Part shown: positions 1-7,034 of the stretch, piece by piece
Position numbering within the stretch: position 1 is the first letter of the stretch
Layout: each line of letters begins with the position of its first letter
Source: Paracoccaceae bacterium
GTDB taxonomy: Bacteria > Pseudomonadota > Alphaproteobacteria > Rhodobacterales > Rhodobacteraceae
Reading direction: 5' to 3'
Length of the DNA: 9,167 bases
Assembly (NCBI GenBank): GCA_009922885.1
Contig: RFUP01000065.1
Location: 1-9,167 of the forward strand
Notes under the pieces: generated by a model
The model's database searches: none
The model's input: the letters and a program-made list of their open reading frames with translations, nothing else
What the model was told of the DNA's origin: nothing
Translations under genes and position numbers: made by a program

Positions 1-150
1 GATCGCCTCAAGCGGCTCCGCTCCATTGATTGCTTTGATGTGATGATGTTGCTGAGCGAGGCTGTCCTCTCAGGTGGCGTGAGGCGCTCCGCCTCCATCG
101 CGATCTTTGACGAGGATGACGCCCTCATGATGAACGCCAAGACGGGCGAC
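1..150 (+). pseudogene. nrdJ: Fragment of adenosylcobalamin-dependent (class II) ribonucleotide reductase
   Basis: The first 50 codons, read in frame from base 1, give DRLKRLRSIDCFDVMM, then EAVLSGGVRRSASIAIFDED and MMNAKTGD. The block EAVLSGGVRRSA followed by a short strand and NAKTGD is characteristic of B12-dependent ribonucleotide reductases, where the next residues are normally W-F. Here the frame instead continues VVWNKKI, which is PQQ dehydrogenase sequence. The piece is internal to a protein of over a thousand residues in alphaproteobacteria, so neither end of the original gene is present. Assignment is from recalled family motifs; the start upstream of the window is unknown. Confidence 0.75.
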
Positions 151-1446
151 GTGGTCTGGAACAAGAAAATCGCGGAATACAAGGAAGGCTACAGCTACAC
201 GGCAGCGCCTCTGATCGTGAAAGGCCTTGTTATCACGGGCAATTCCGGCGGTGAATTCGGGATCGTCGGCGAAGTGCAAGCGCGCGATGCGGAAACTGGT
301 GAAACCGTCTGGACCCGTCCAGTGATCGAAGGCCACATGGGCACGCTGAACGGCAAGGAAAGCACCATGACCGGTACGCTGAACGCGACCTGGCCGGGCG
401 ATCTTTGGAAAACGGGCGGCGGCGCAACCTGGCTTGGTGGCTCCTATGACGCCGAAACCGACACGCTCGTCTTCGGTGCTGGCAACCCCGCCCCCTGGAA
501 CTCGCATCTGCGCAACGCCGGCACGCCCACTGATGGCAACGCAGGCGACAACCTCTACGCCGCCTCGCGCATCGGCATCGACCCGGCAACGGGCGAGATC
601 AAGTGGCACTTCCAGACCACGCCCCGCGAAGGCTGGGACTATGACGGCGTGAACGAAGTCGTCGCCTACACCGACAAGGACGGCAACAAGCGCTTCGCCA
701 CCGCAGACCGGAACGGCTACTTCTACGTTCTCAACCGCGAAGACGGCAAATTCGTCCGTGGCGCCCCCTTCGTGAAAGACATCTCGTGGTCCTCGGGCCT
801 CGATGAGAACGGCCGCCCAATCTTTGTTGAAGAAAACCGTCCGGGCGACCCCGCGAAGGCAGCGGACGGCCAGAAAGGCGAAGTGATCTTCGCATCGCCC
901 TCCTTCCTCGGCGGCAAGAACTGGATGCCGATGGCCTTCAGCCAGAAGACCGGCCTCTTCTACGTGCCTTCGAACGAATGGGGCATGGATATCTGGAACG
1001 AGCCGATTTCCTACAAGAAGGGCGCGGCCTACCTCGGCGCGGGCTTCACCATCAAGCCGAACTACGAAGACCACATCGGCTCTCTGAAGGCGATCGACCC
1101 CACCACTGGTGAGTGGAAGTGGGAAGCCAAGAACGAAGCCCCGCTCTGGGGTGGCGTGATGACCACCGCAGGCGGCCTCGTGTTCTACGGCACGCCGGAG
1201 GGCGAATTCAAAGCGCTCGACGACGAGACCGGTGAAGTGCTTTGGTCGTTCCAGACCGGCTCCGGCATCGTTGGCCAGCCCATCACCTGGGAAATGGACG
1301 GCGAGCAGTATGTCTCGGTCGTGTCCGGCTGGGGCGGCGCCGTGCCTCTTTGGGGGGGGGAAGTGGCCAAGAAGGTCAACTACCTGAACCAGGGCGGCCT
1401 GGTCTGGACCTTCAAGCTGCCCAAAGAGCTTGCCAGCGCGAACTAA
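1..1446 (+). CDS. PQQ-dependent alcohol (ethanol-type) dehydrogenase, C-terminal part, with a foreign 5' end
   Basis: From about codon 46 to the stop this is a quinoprotein alcohol dehydrogenase of the ExaA/PedE/PedH group. These are periplasmic enzymes that oxidise primary alcohols with PQQ and pass electrons to a cytochrome c. The propeller repeats are visible as five motifs of the form TG-x(2,3)-W (for example AETGETVW, PATGEIKW, TTGEWKW, ETGEVLW). Likely metal and catalytic residues are Glu85 in GGEFG, Asn162 in GNPAPWN and Asp213 in WDYDG, numbering codons from base 1. Asp215, two residues after the catalytic Asp, is the extra acidic residue typical of lanthanide-using family members. 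The C-terminal blocks FLGGKNW, VPSNEWGMDIW and GWGGAVPLWGGEV fit the ethanol dehydrogenases better than MxaF. The signal peptide, roughly 140 mature residues and the adjacent-cysteine ring are absent, because the first 45 or so codons belong to a ribonucleotide reductase. The frame is open at the window edge, so the ATG codons near base 40 are internal and not true starts. Family call is firm; substrate and metal are inferred. Confidence 0.9.
   Translation, partial: DRLKRLRSIDCFDVMMLLSEAVLSGGVRRSASIAIFDEDDALMMNAKTGDVVWNKKIAEYKEGYSYTAAPLIVKGLVITGNSGGEFGIVGEVQARDAETGETVWTRPVIEGHMGTLNGKESTMTGTLNATWPGDLWKTGGGATWLGGSYDAETDTLVFGAGNPAPWNSHLRNAGTPTDGNAGDNLYAASRIGIDPATGEIKWHFQTTPREGWDYDGVNEVVAYTDKDGNKRFATADRNGYFYVLNREDGKFVRGAPFVKDISWSSGLDENGRPIFVEENRPGDPAKAADGQKGEVIFASPSFLGGKNWMPMAFSQKTGLFYVPSNEWGMDIWNEPISYKKGAAYLGAGFTIKPNYEDHIGSLKAIDPTTGEWKWEAKNEAPLWGGVMTTAGGLVFYGTPEGEFKALDDETGEVLWSFQTGSGIVGQPITWEMDGEQYVSVVSGWGGAVPLWGGEVAKKVNYLNQGGLVWTFKLPKELASAN
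136..150 (+). other. Chimera junction at a short shared coding motif (AKTGD)
   Basis: The switch from ribonucleotide reductase to PQQ dehydrogenase falls within the 15 bases encoding AKTGD. Both parents plausibly carry this motif: NAKTGD(W) in the reductase and the propeller motif (D)AKTG-x-VVW in the dehydrogenase. The exact crossover cannot be placed because the bases fit both sides. The reading frame is kept. The cause may be a misjoined assembly, a template-switching artefact or a real microhomology-mediated deletion. Confidence 0.65.
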
Positions 1447-1480
1447 TCCCTCTCTCCCCTTCTAGTTTCGCTGGACCGGG

Positions 1481-1508
1481 ACGCGCGCTCAGATTTGAGT
1501 GCGCGTTT
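1481..1508 (+). terminator. Rho-independent-like terminator after the PQQ dehydrogenase
   Basis: An 11-base-pair stem (ACGCGCGCTCA pairing with TGAGTGCGCGT, with one G-T wobble) closes a four-base GATT loop, 34 bases after the stop codon. It is followed by TTT, then CCGTCTTT, so the T tract is short and interrupted. It separates the dehydrogenase transcript from the regulator gene that follows on the same strand. Confidence 0.75.
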
Positions 1509-1526
1509 CCGTCTTTATGGATGTCC

Positions 1527-1551
1527 GACTTTAGGCCTATGGCGAAAAGTC
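1527..1551. promoter_or_regulatory. Small inverted repeat in the leader of the response regulator gene (possible operator)
   Basis: GACTTT and AAAGTC are exact reverse complements separated by 13 bases, so the half-sites are 19 bases centre to centre. They lie 45-69 bases before the regulator start. Spacing of about two helical turns suits a dimeric regulator, but six-base arms can arise by chance. A weak sigma-70-like pair, TTGTTA (1558-1563) and TAGTCA (1581-1586) with a 17-base spacer, lies just downstream. Nothing else is recognisable in 1447-1595 apart from the terminator. Confidence 0.2.
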
Positions 1552-1595
1552 CCGTCCTTGTTACACTTTATCAAACTTACTAGTCAGCCAGTCCG

Positions 1596-2291
1596 ATGCA
1601 GCAAAACCCACACCCCCAAAGCCAAAAAGCATTCGAAACAGCGTTGATTGTCGATGACCACCCGCTTTTTTGCGATGCGCTGTCCATGACGTTAAAAACC
1701 GTTGCCTCCATCCGGGACGTCGCAACGGCTGCGCGCCTTCAAGATGGCCTGGCCCTGATCGACAACGGCGCTCGCCCCGATCTGGTGGTGCTGGATCTGA
1801 ACCTTCCCGACGTGGATGGCCTTGATGGCCTCCTGCGCGTCATGACGGCTGCGAAAGTTCCGGTGATCGTCGTCTCGTCGATGGCGGATAACCGTGTGAT
1901 TGCAGGCGTCATCCGCGCCGGAGCTGCCGGATTTGTGCCCAAACACTCGCAACGCGATGTTTTCCGCCTCGCCATCGAGACGGTCGCGAGGGGCGAGACC
2001 TTCGTGCCCGAAGGCTTCGTCGACGTGCCAGAACGCTCTGCCAAGCAGGGCAGTGGAGAAGACGCGATTGATCGTCTCGCGACACTCACCAATCAACAGG
2101 CCCGCATTTTACAGCTGATTTGCGAAGGCAAACTCAACAAGCAAATCGCCTACGAACTGACCATTGCCGAAACAACGGTGAAGGCCCATGTGACTGCCAT
2201 CATGCGAAAGCTTGGGGTGCAAAGTCGCACCCAAGCCGTATTGATCGCGAAAGAAACGAGTTTCACGTCTGTCTTGCAAGACATGCACTGA
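1596..2291 (+). CDS. LuxR/NarL-family DNA-binding response regulator (ErbR/AgmR-like by context)
   Basis: A two-domain transcription factor of 231 residues, the usual length for the NarL group. The receiver domain spans about residues 14-135, with the acidic pocket Asp20-Asp21, phospho-acceptor Asp67 in LDLNLP, Ser94-Ser95 and the conserved Lys116 in PKH. A linker leads to a LuxR-type helix-turn-helix at about 163-220, with the recognisable run EGKLNKQIAYELTI followed by TVKAHV. It should bind DNA as a dimer once phosphorylated. An in-frame TAG at 1581-1583 makes the ATG at 1596 the first possible start. No clear Shine-Dalgarno sequence precedes it. It lies behind a PQQ alcohol dehydrogenase and 37 bases before the sensor and kinase genes. 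This resembles the exa region of pseudomonads, where ErbR/AgmR-type regulators activate PQQ ethanol oxidation. The fold is certain; the target genes are inferred. Confidence 0.92.
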   Translation: MQQNPHPQSQKAFETALIVDDHPLFCDALSMTLKTVASIRDVATAARLQDGLALIDNGARPDLVVLDLNLPDVDGLDGLLRVMTAAKVPVIVVSSMADNRVIAGVIRAGAAGFVPKHSQRDVFRLAIETVARGETFVPEGFVDVPERSAKQGSGEDAIDRLATLTNQQARILQLICEGKLNKQIAYELTIAETTVKAHVTAIMRKLGVQSRTQAVLIAKETSFTSVLQDMH

Positions 2292-2328
2292 GGGGGCTAG
2301 CGTCTCGGAAAACTAGGGAGGAATAGCG

Positions 2329-3540
2329 ATGGACCTGGGCTTCGGCTCGGCCTCGCAACGTGCTGCCGCTGGTGGGGAGACCAAAGGCAGCCCAGACGAG
2401 ACTGGAATTGTGCGCCGCGCAGCCGTGGCCTGCGACGTGGTCGATCCCGTCGCAGACTTGAAGCATGCGCTCGGCGATGTGCCCTTCGCGGCCGTCATCC
2501 TCTTTATCTGCCCGAAATCCGCAGCAGAACATCTCCTGCAAAGTGCGATGGAGGCCTTCGCCCCCTCCGAAGTTCTGGGCTGCACCACGGCGGGCGAGAT
2601 TACAGGAAACGGCTACGCAGAGGGCCACATCGTCGCCGTGGGCCTTCCGCAAAGCCACTTCCGCGCCCGCTCCGTACTGGTGGAAGACCTTGAAAACATT
2701 GACGCAGCCAGTCTGATTCCGACCATGATCCGCAACCGCAACGACATGGGCGCCGACCCCGTGGCGCGCGACTGGTCGGGTGAATTCACCTTCCTGATGA
2801 TCGACGGGCTTTCCACGCGGGAAGATGCCCTGACGGCCGAATTGGCCGTGGGGCTTGGCCCAGTGCCCCTCTTTGGCGGCTCGGCTGGCGACGGCGATAA
2901 TTTCCGGCAGACACGCATTCTGGCGAAAGGTGCGGTGCATACGAATGCCGCCGTGTTGCTGCAAGTCCGGACCAGTTGCGGGGTGAAGGTGTTCAAAACC
3001 GACCATCTCGTGCCAACGGATCGGCGCATGGTGGTGACGGGGGCAAACCCCGCGCGGCGCACGGTGCACGAATTGAACGCGGAACCTGCTGCGCGGGAAT
3101 ATGCCCGCATTCTCGGCAAAGACCCCGAACAACTGACCACTTTCACCTTTGCCGCCCATCCGGTTGTGGTGAAAGTGGGTGGCCAGCACCACGTGCGCGC
3201 GATCCAGCGGGTGGCGGAAAACGGCGATCTGGTCTTCTTCTCGGCGATCGACGAAGGCCTTGTTCTGACACTCGCGGAGCCGATGAATATGGTCGAGCAT
3301 CTCGACACTGAGCTGAAAGGCCTCTCGAAACACGCAAAGCCAGACACAATCCTCGCCTGCGACTGCATTTTGCGCCGTCTTGAGGCAGAGGAAAAACAGA
3401 TGACTGGCGCGATTTCGCGGCTTCTGGCGCAGCACCGGGTGGTCGGGTTCTCGACATACGGCGAACAGCTCAATTCCATGCATGTGAACCAGACGCTCAC
3501 GGGTGTTGCGCTCTATCCGCCGGAGGAGGAGCCGCATTGA
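2329..3540 (+). CDS. FIST-domain sensor protein, NosP-like
   Basis: A 403-residue cytoplasmic protein with no signal peptide or membrane segment. FIST_N covers about residues 45-245, with the conserved GCTTAGEI at 84-91 and LFGGSAGDGDNF at 181-192. FIST_C covers about 250-395, ending in GFSTYGEQ (373-380) and NQTLTGVALY (387-396). FIST proteins sense small ligands. The characterised NosP group binds heme and nitric oxide and controls autophosphorylation of the kinase encoded beside it, NahK. The gene next door here is exactly that type of kinase, with a TTGA overlap that implies translational coupling. The start is well set: an in-frame TAG at 2314-2316 is followed by GGGAGGAA and then ATG seven bases on. 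I cannot assign a heme ligand by eye, so NO sensing is inferred from context. Other FIST ligands, such as amino acids, remain possible. Confidence 0.88.
   Translation: MDLGFGSASQRAAAGGETKGSPDETGIVRRAAVACDVVDPVADLKHALGDVPFAAVILFICPKSAAEHLLQSAMEAFAPSEVLGCTTAGEITGNGYAEGHIVAVGLPQSHFRARSVLVEDLENIDAASLIPTMIRNRNDMGADPVARDWSGEFTFLMIDGLSTREDALTAELAVGLGPVPLFGGSAGDGDNFRQTRILAKGAVHTNAAVLLQVRTSCGVKVFKTDHLVPTDRRMVVTGANPARRTVHELNAEPAAREYARILGKDPEQLTTFTFAAHPVVVKVGGQHHVRAIQRVAENGDLVFFSAIDEGLVLTLAEPMNMVEHLDTELKGLSKHAKPDTILACDCILRRLEAEEKQMTGAISRLLAQHRVVGFSTYGEQLNSMHVNQTLTGVALYPPEEEPH
3522..3530 (+). promoter_or_regulatory. Ribosome binding site that sets a TTG start for the kinase
   Basis: GGAGGAGGA lies six bases before TTG at 3537-3539, inside the last codons of the FIST gene. 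The TTG overlaps the FIST stop as TTGA. The strong site and ideal spacing support the non-ATG start. It would make kinase translation depend on ribosomes finishing the sensor gene, keeping the two proteins in proportion. Confidence 0.75.
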
Positions 3541-5789
3541 ACGAGATCGACGCGCTGATCGACCCACGGGAACCTCTGGAGCGGCAGAACGAAAAGCTGT
3601 TCAAGATCGTCTCTTCGTTGATGAACCGCGTCGAGCAATCAACGGATGCCTCGGGCGCGGCTTATGCCCTCTTCCAGCGTGCGGCCACTCTTGAAGACGA
3701 AGTGCGTGCCCGCACCCGCGATCTTGAACATGCGCTGGAATTGCTCAATGAATCCAACGCCCAATTGGGAGAAGCCAATCGCCAGACCGAAGCCGCACGT
3801 GCGGATTTGGCCAATGCGATCGAAACCATTCAGGAAGGCTTTGCGCTCTTCGACCCGTCCGAGCGCTTGGTTCTGTGCAATTCGCGTTTCGGGATGCACA
3901 TGCCCGATGTTCGCGCCCATCTCGATCCCGGTTTGAGCTTTACCGAATATGTGCGCCTGATCAGCGAGAGCCAGTTCCTGTCCCTGCCGGATGGGGAATC
4001 CCGCGCGCAATGGGCGGCGCGGCGGATGGAGCGGCATCGCGACGACCATGTGATCTTCAACGTCCGCATGATCTGGAGCCGCTGGGTGCAGGTTTCGGAA
4101 CATCGCACCCCGGATGGTGGCACGGTGATCCTGCAAACTGATGTGACGGATATCATGCGGCTGGAACGGCAGGAGCGCGAGCGGATGCTCGACGATCAGG
4201 CCCGCTTGATCCGCGCCACGCTCGACCACCTCGATCAGGGCGTGCTGATTTTCGACAGCCGCGCCCGTGTGGTTGGCTGGAACGCCCGCGCTGGCGAGCT
4301 TTTGTCGATCCCGATACATCGCTTCCAGATCGGCACCAGTTTCGAAACCCTCTTTGATCGTTTCCGCTCGGAAGTGAGCATGTCCGATGGGCTGTCTGCG
4401 GATGCGATTGAAACATGGGTGAGCCAACGGCAGGGGCGGCCTCCGCTTTCCTTCGAGATTTCAAGAGCTTCCGCCCGCGTTCTGGCCGTGTTCGCGCAAG
4501 AGATGCCGGACCGTGGCTTCGTGATTTCCTTCACGGATGTGACCGCCGAGCGCGCTGCCGTGCAAGCATTGACGGAGGCGAAGGAAACGCTGGAACAGCG
4601 GGTTCTGGAACGCACGATCGCCTTGCAAGACGCCCTGAAAGATGCCGAACGGGCGAATGCTTCGAAGTCGCGCTTCGTGGCGGCGGCCTCGCATGACCTT
4701 TTGCAGCCGCTCTCGGCCGCCAAGCTCTATGTGGCATCCGTTGAAAGTGACGCCTCGGATGCCACTGCGAAAGCGGTTTTGGGCAAGGCCGGGCGGGCGT
4801 TGCAGAGTGTCGAGAATATCCTCGAAGCCTTGTTCGACATTTCGAAACTCGATTCCGGGCGGGCGTCGGTTCATGTCGCGCCGGTGCCTTTGGACAGGCT
4901 GTTCGGCCAGCTTTATGACGAGATGCATCCGCTGGCTGTGCAGAAGGGGCTGCAATTGCGGATGGCGCCTTGTGCATCGACTGTGAATTCGGATGCAACC
5001 TACCTCCGTCGCATTCTCCAGAACCTCCTCGCCAATGCGATCCGCTACACGGACAAGGGCCGCGTGCTGTTCGGCGCACGCCGGGTTCCCGAGGGATTGC
5101 GGCTGGAGGTTTGGGACACGGGGCCGGGAATTCCCGTGGAGCATCAGGAGCTTATCTTCCGCGAGTTCCAACGCCTCCACGCTGCGGCTTCGGCGGCGGA
5201 AGGGATGGGGCTGGGGCTGGCCATCGTGGAACGGGCCTGTGCCCTCTTGGATCATCCCCTGGCGATGCATTCGCAAGTCGGGCGGGGCACAGTTTTTTCA
5301 GTAACGGTGCCCGTTGTGGCCTTTAGCGAAGAAGGCGAGGTATCCGACCCGATGCTTTTCCGGAGCCGGAACCGGAGCCTGCAGGGGCTGATCGTGCTCC
5401 TGATCGAGAACGACGCCGATCTGCGCCATGCCTTGAGCGTAACGATAGAGAAATGGGGGGCAGATGTTATCGCGACAGCTTCCGGAATGGATGCTATTGA
5501 TATTATTGATGAAATAGCCGTTGCCTCTGACGTGATCCTTGCCGATCACCAATTGGAGGACGGGGAGCTAGGCACCGATGCGGTCGCGCATTTGTTCGCG
5601 ACAATCGGCACATGCCCCACCGCCATCATCACGGCCAATCGTGATCCAGAGGTGGCCGCCGCCGCCGCCAGCCTCGGGGCACAGTTGATGCACAAGCCGC
5701 TGGAGCCGGAAAGGTTGCGGAACTTCCTGACGGGGGCTTTCGCGCGGGTGGCAGCCGCCCGAACGGCAGGGCGGCCCCTTTCGCTCTAA
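3537..5789 (+). CDS. Hybrid sensor histidine kinase with C-terminal receiver, NahK/ErcS-like
   Basis: A soluble 750-residue hybrid kinase with no membrane helix visible. Domains in order: an N-terminal coiled coil (about 45-95); two PAS folds of the PAS_7 kind (about 92-208, starting near IETIQEGFALFD, and about 225-340, with LDHLDQGVLIFD); a second coiled coil (340-375); HisKA with phospho-acceptor His386 in ASHDLLQPL; HATPase_c with N-box around Asn497-Asn500, DTGPGIP at 527-533 and GMGLGLAI at 556-563; and a receiver (about 617-735) with phospho-acceptor Asp670 in LADHQL and Lys720 in HKPLEPE. It should autophosphorylate on His386 and move the phosphate to Asp670. In Pseudomonas this kinase type works through a separate HPt protein and is controlled by NosP. 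No HPt gene is in the window. The nearest output is the LuxR regulator two genes upstream, a partnership inferred from position. Starts with TTG overlapping the FIST stop. Confidence 0.92.
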   Translation: MNEIDALIDPREPLERQNEKLFKIVSSLMNRVEQSTDASGAAYALFQRAATLEDEVRARTRDLEHALELLNESNAQLGEANRQTEAARADLANAIETIQEGFALFDPSERLVLCNSRFGMHMPDVRAHLDPGLSFTEYVRLISESQFLSLPDGESRAQWAARRMERHRDDHVIFNVRMIWSRWVQVSEHRTPDGGTVILQTDVTDIMRLERQERERMLDDQARLIRATLDHLDQGVLIFDSRARVVGWNARAGELLSIPIHRFQIGTSFETLFDRFRSEVSMSDGLSADAIETWVSQRQGRPPLSFEISRASARVLAVFAQEMPDRGFVISFTDVTAERAAVQALTEAKETLEQRVLERTIALQDALKDAERANASKSRFVAAASHDLLQPLSAAKLYVASVESDASDATAKAVLGKAGRALQSVENILEALFDISKLDSGRASVHVAPVPLDRLFGQLYDEMHPLAVQKGLQLRMAPCASTVNSDATYLRRILQNLLANAIRYTDKGRVLFGARRVPEGLRLEVWDTGPGIPVEHQELIFREFQRLHAAASAAEGMGLGLAIVERACALLDHPLAMHSQVGRGTVFSVTVPVVAFSEEGEVSDPMLFRSRNRSLQGLIVLLIENDADLRHALSVTIEKWGADVIATASGMDAIDIIDEIAVASDVILADHQLEDGELGTDAVAHLFATIGTCPTAIITANRDPEVAAAAASLGAQLMHKPLEPERLRNFLTGAFARVAAARTAGRPLSL

Positions 5790-5794
5790 CGGCT

Positions 5795-7006
5795 TTAGCC
5801 CCGCTTGCGTGTTTCGGCAGAGACCGCGCCTTCAAGCCCAGTCGAGCCATAAAGCCAATCAATCGTGTCATACCAGTCGGTCGGCGTTTTCGCCCGCATC
5901 ACAGCGTTGCGAAGCTCGGCATGTGCCCCATCGGGGTGGTAGACGTGCTGGCCGATTTCGCGAGACTGGAGCTGAACGCGAGCAGTCCGGAGGCGGCGCA
6001 TGGACTGGTAGCGTTGGAGCGCGTCCTCGAAATCGGCGGGGGTTTCGGCGGTGCAATGCGAGAGCGCCACGGCATCTTCCATTGCCATGCAGGCACCTTG
6101 CGCGAAATATTGCAGCATCGGGTGGGCAGCATCGCCCAGAAGCGCCACGCGGCCATCAACCCAGTTGGTAATCGGGTCACGGTCGCAGAGCACCCAGAGC
6201 TTCCAGTCCTTGCCTTTCTCGATGATCTGGCGGGCGACCGGATTGACGTGTTCGAAGCCTTTGCGGACTTCCTCATGCGAGACGGGTTTGCCGGCCACGG
6301 GTTCGGGCGCGTCATTGTGATAGGTGACGACGAGGTTGAAGAGTTTCCAGCCCGAAAGCGGGTAATGCACGATGTGGCATTTGGGGCCAGCCCAGAGCGT
6401 GGCCGCGTTCCAGCGCAGGTCTTCAGGCATTTCCTCGGTCGGGATCACGCTGCGATAAGTGGTGTGGCCGGAGACGCGCGGCGCACCATCGCCCACGAGT
6501 TGCTTGCGGACATTCGACCAGAGACCATCCGCGCCAATGAGGCCCGCACCTTCAACGGTAGAGCCGTCCTGCAAGGTGACAGCAACGCTCGCACCATCCT
6601 GCGTGTAGCTCTGCACGCCGCTATTGGTGCGCAAGTCGACGAGCGGATGTTCGCGGCAAGCGCGGAGGAAGACGCCGTGCAGATCGCCGCGGTGAACCAC
6701 GGCGTAGGGATTGCGGAATCGTTCGCGGAAGGCGTCATCCAGAGGGATACGGGTGATTTCGGAGCCACTGATGGCGTCCATCAGGCGGAGGCTGTCGATA
6801 TAGACGGCCATGGCGCGGGCCGCATCGCCAACGCCCAAGTAATCGAAAGCGTGGAAGGCGTTCGGGCCGAGCTGGATCCCTGCCCCGATCTCGCCCAGCT
6901 CAGGCGCACGTTCCAGCACGATGCTGGCAATGCCGTGCTGCGCAAGGCCGATGGCTGTTGCGAGGCCCCCGATGCCACCGCCTGCGATGATGATAGGTTT
7001 CGTCAT
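5795..7006 (-). CDS. FAD-dependent 3-hydroxybenzoate 6-hydroxylase (NagX/MhbM/XlnD type)
   Basis: A 403-residue group A flavoprotein monooxygenase that probably converts 3-hydroxybenzoate, NAD(P)H and O2 to gentisate, the entry to ring cleavage by gentisate dioxygenase. Visible are the FAD-binding GGGIGG (9-14) with Glu32 at the end of the second strand, the GADGLWS motif (158-164) and GDAAHPMLQY (291-300). His211, Tyr215 and Gln299 match His213, Tyr217 and Gln301 of the Rhodococcus enzyme as I recall it, with a constant offset of two. The C-terminal DWYDTIDWLYG is also typical. Salicylate hydroxylase is the main alternative but fits these residues less well. The start has GGAGGAA (7012-7018) seven bases upstream. 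The stop is 5 bases from the stop of the convergent kinase gene. Gentisate pathway partners are not in the window. Confidence 0.85.
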   Translation of the reverse strand: MTKPIIIAGGGIGGLATAIGLAQHGIASIVLERAPELGEIGAGIQLGPNAFHAFDYLGVGDAARAMAVYIDSLRLMDAISGSEITRIPLDDAFRERFRNPYAVVHRGDLHGVFLRACREHPLVDLRTNSGVQSYTQDGASVAVTLQDGSTVEGAGLIGADGLWSNVRKQLVGDGAPRVSGHTTYRSVIPTEEMPEDLRWNAATLWAGPKCHIVHYPLSGWKLFNLVVTYHNDAPEPVAGKPVSHEEVRKGFEHVNPVARQIIEKGKDWKLWVLCDRDPITNWVDGRVALLGDAAHPMLQYFAQGACMAMEDAVALSHCTAETPADFEDALQRYQSMRRLRTARVQLQSREIGQHVYHPDGAHAELRNAVMRAKTPTDWYDTIDWLYGSTGLEGAVSAETRKRG

Positions 7007-7034
7007 GCTGGTTCCTCCACACCCGATTTATGTC

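Noticed and set aside
1352..1360. Run of nine G within the dehydrogenase gene, a possible frameshift
   Set aside because: The frame stays correct on both sides (PLWGGEVAKK), as expected for the family.
1..1446. A genuine new reductase-dehydrogenase fusion enzyme
   Set aside because: Both partners are broken within their folds and the periplasmic partner has lost its signal peptide, so a functional fusion is implausible.
2263..3567. A 434-codon minus-strand open frame opposite the FIST gene
   Set aside because: Arginine- and histidine-rich composition, no recognisable motif, and complete overlap with a well-supported gene.
5740..5830. Bidirectional terminator between the convergent genes
   Set aside because: Only very short stems are present and there is no T tract on either strand.
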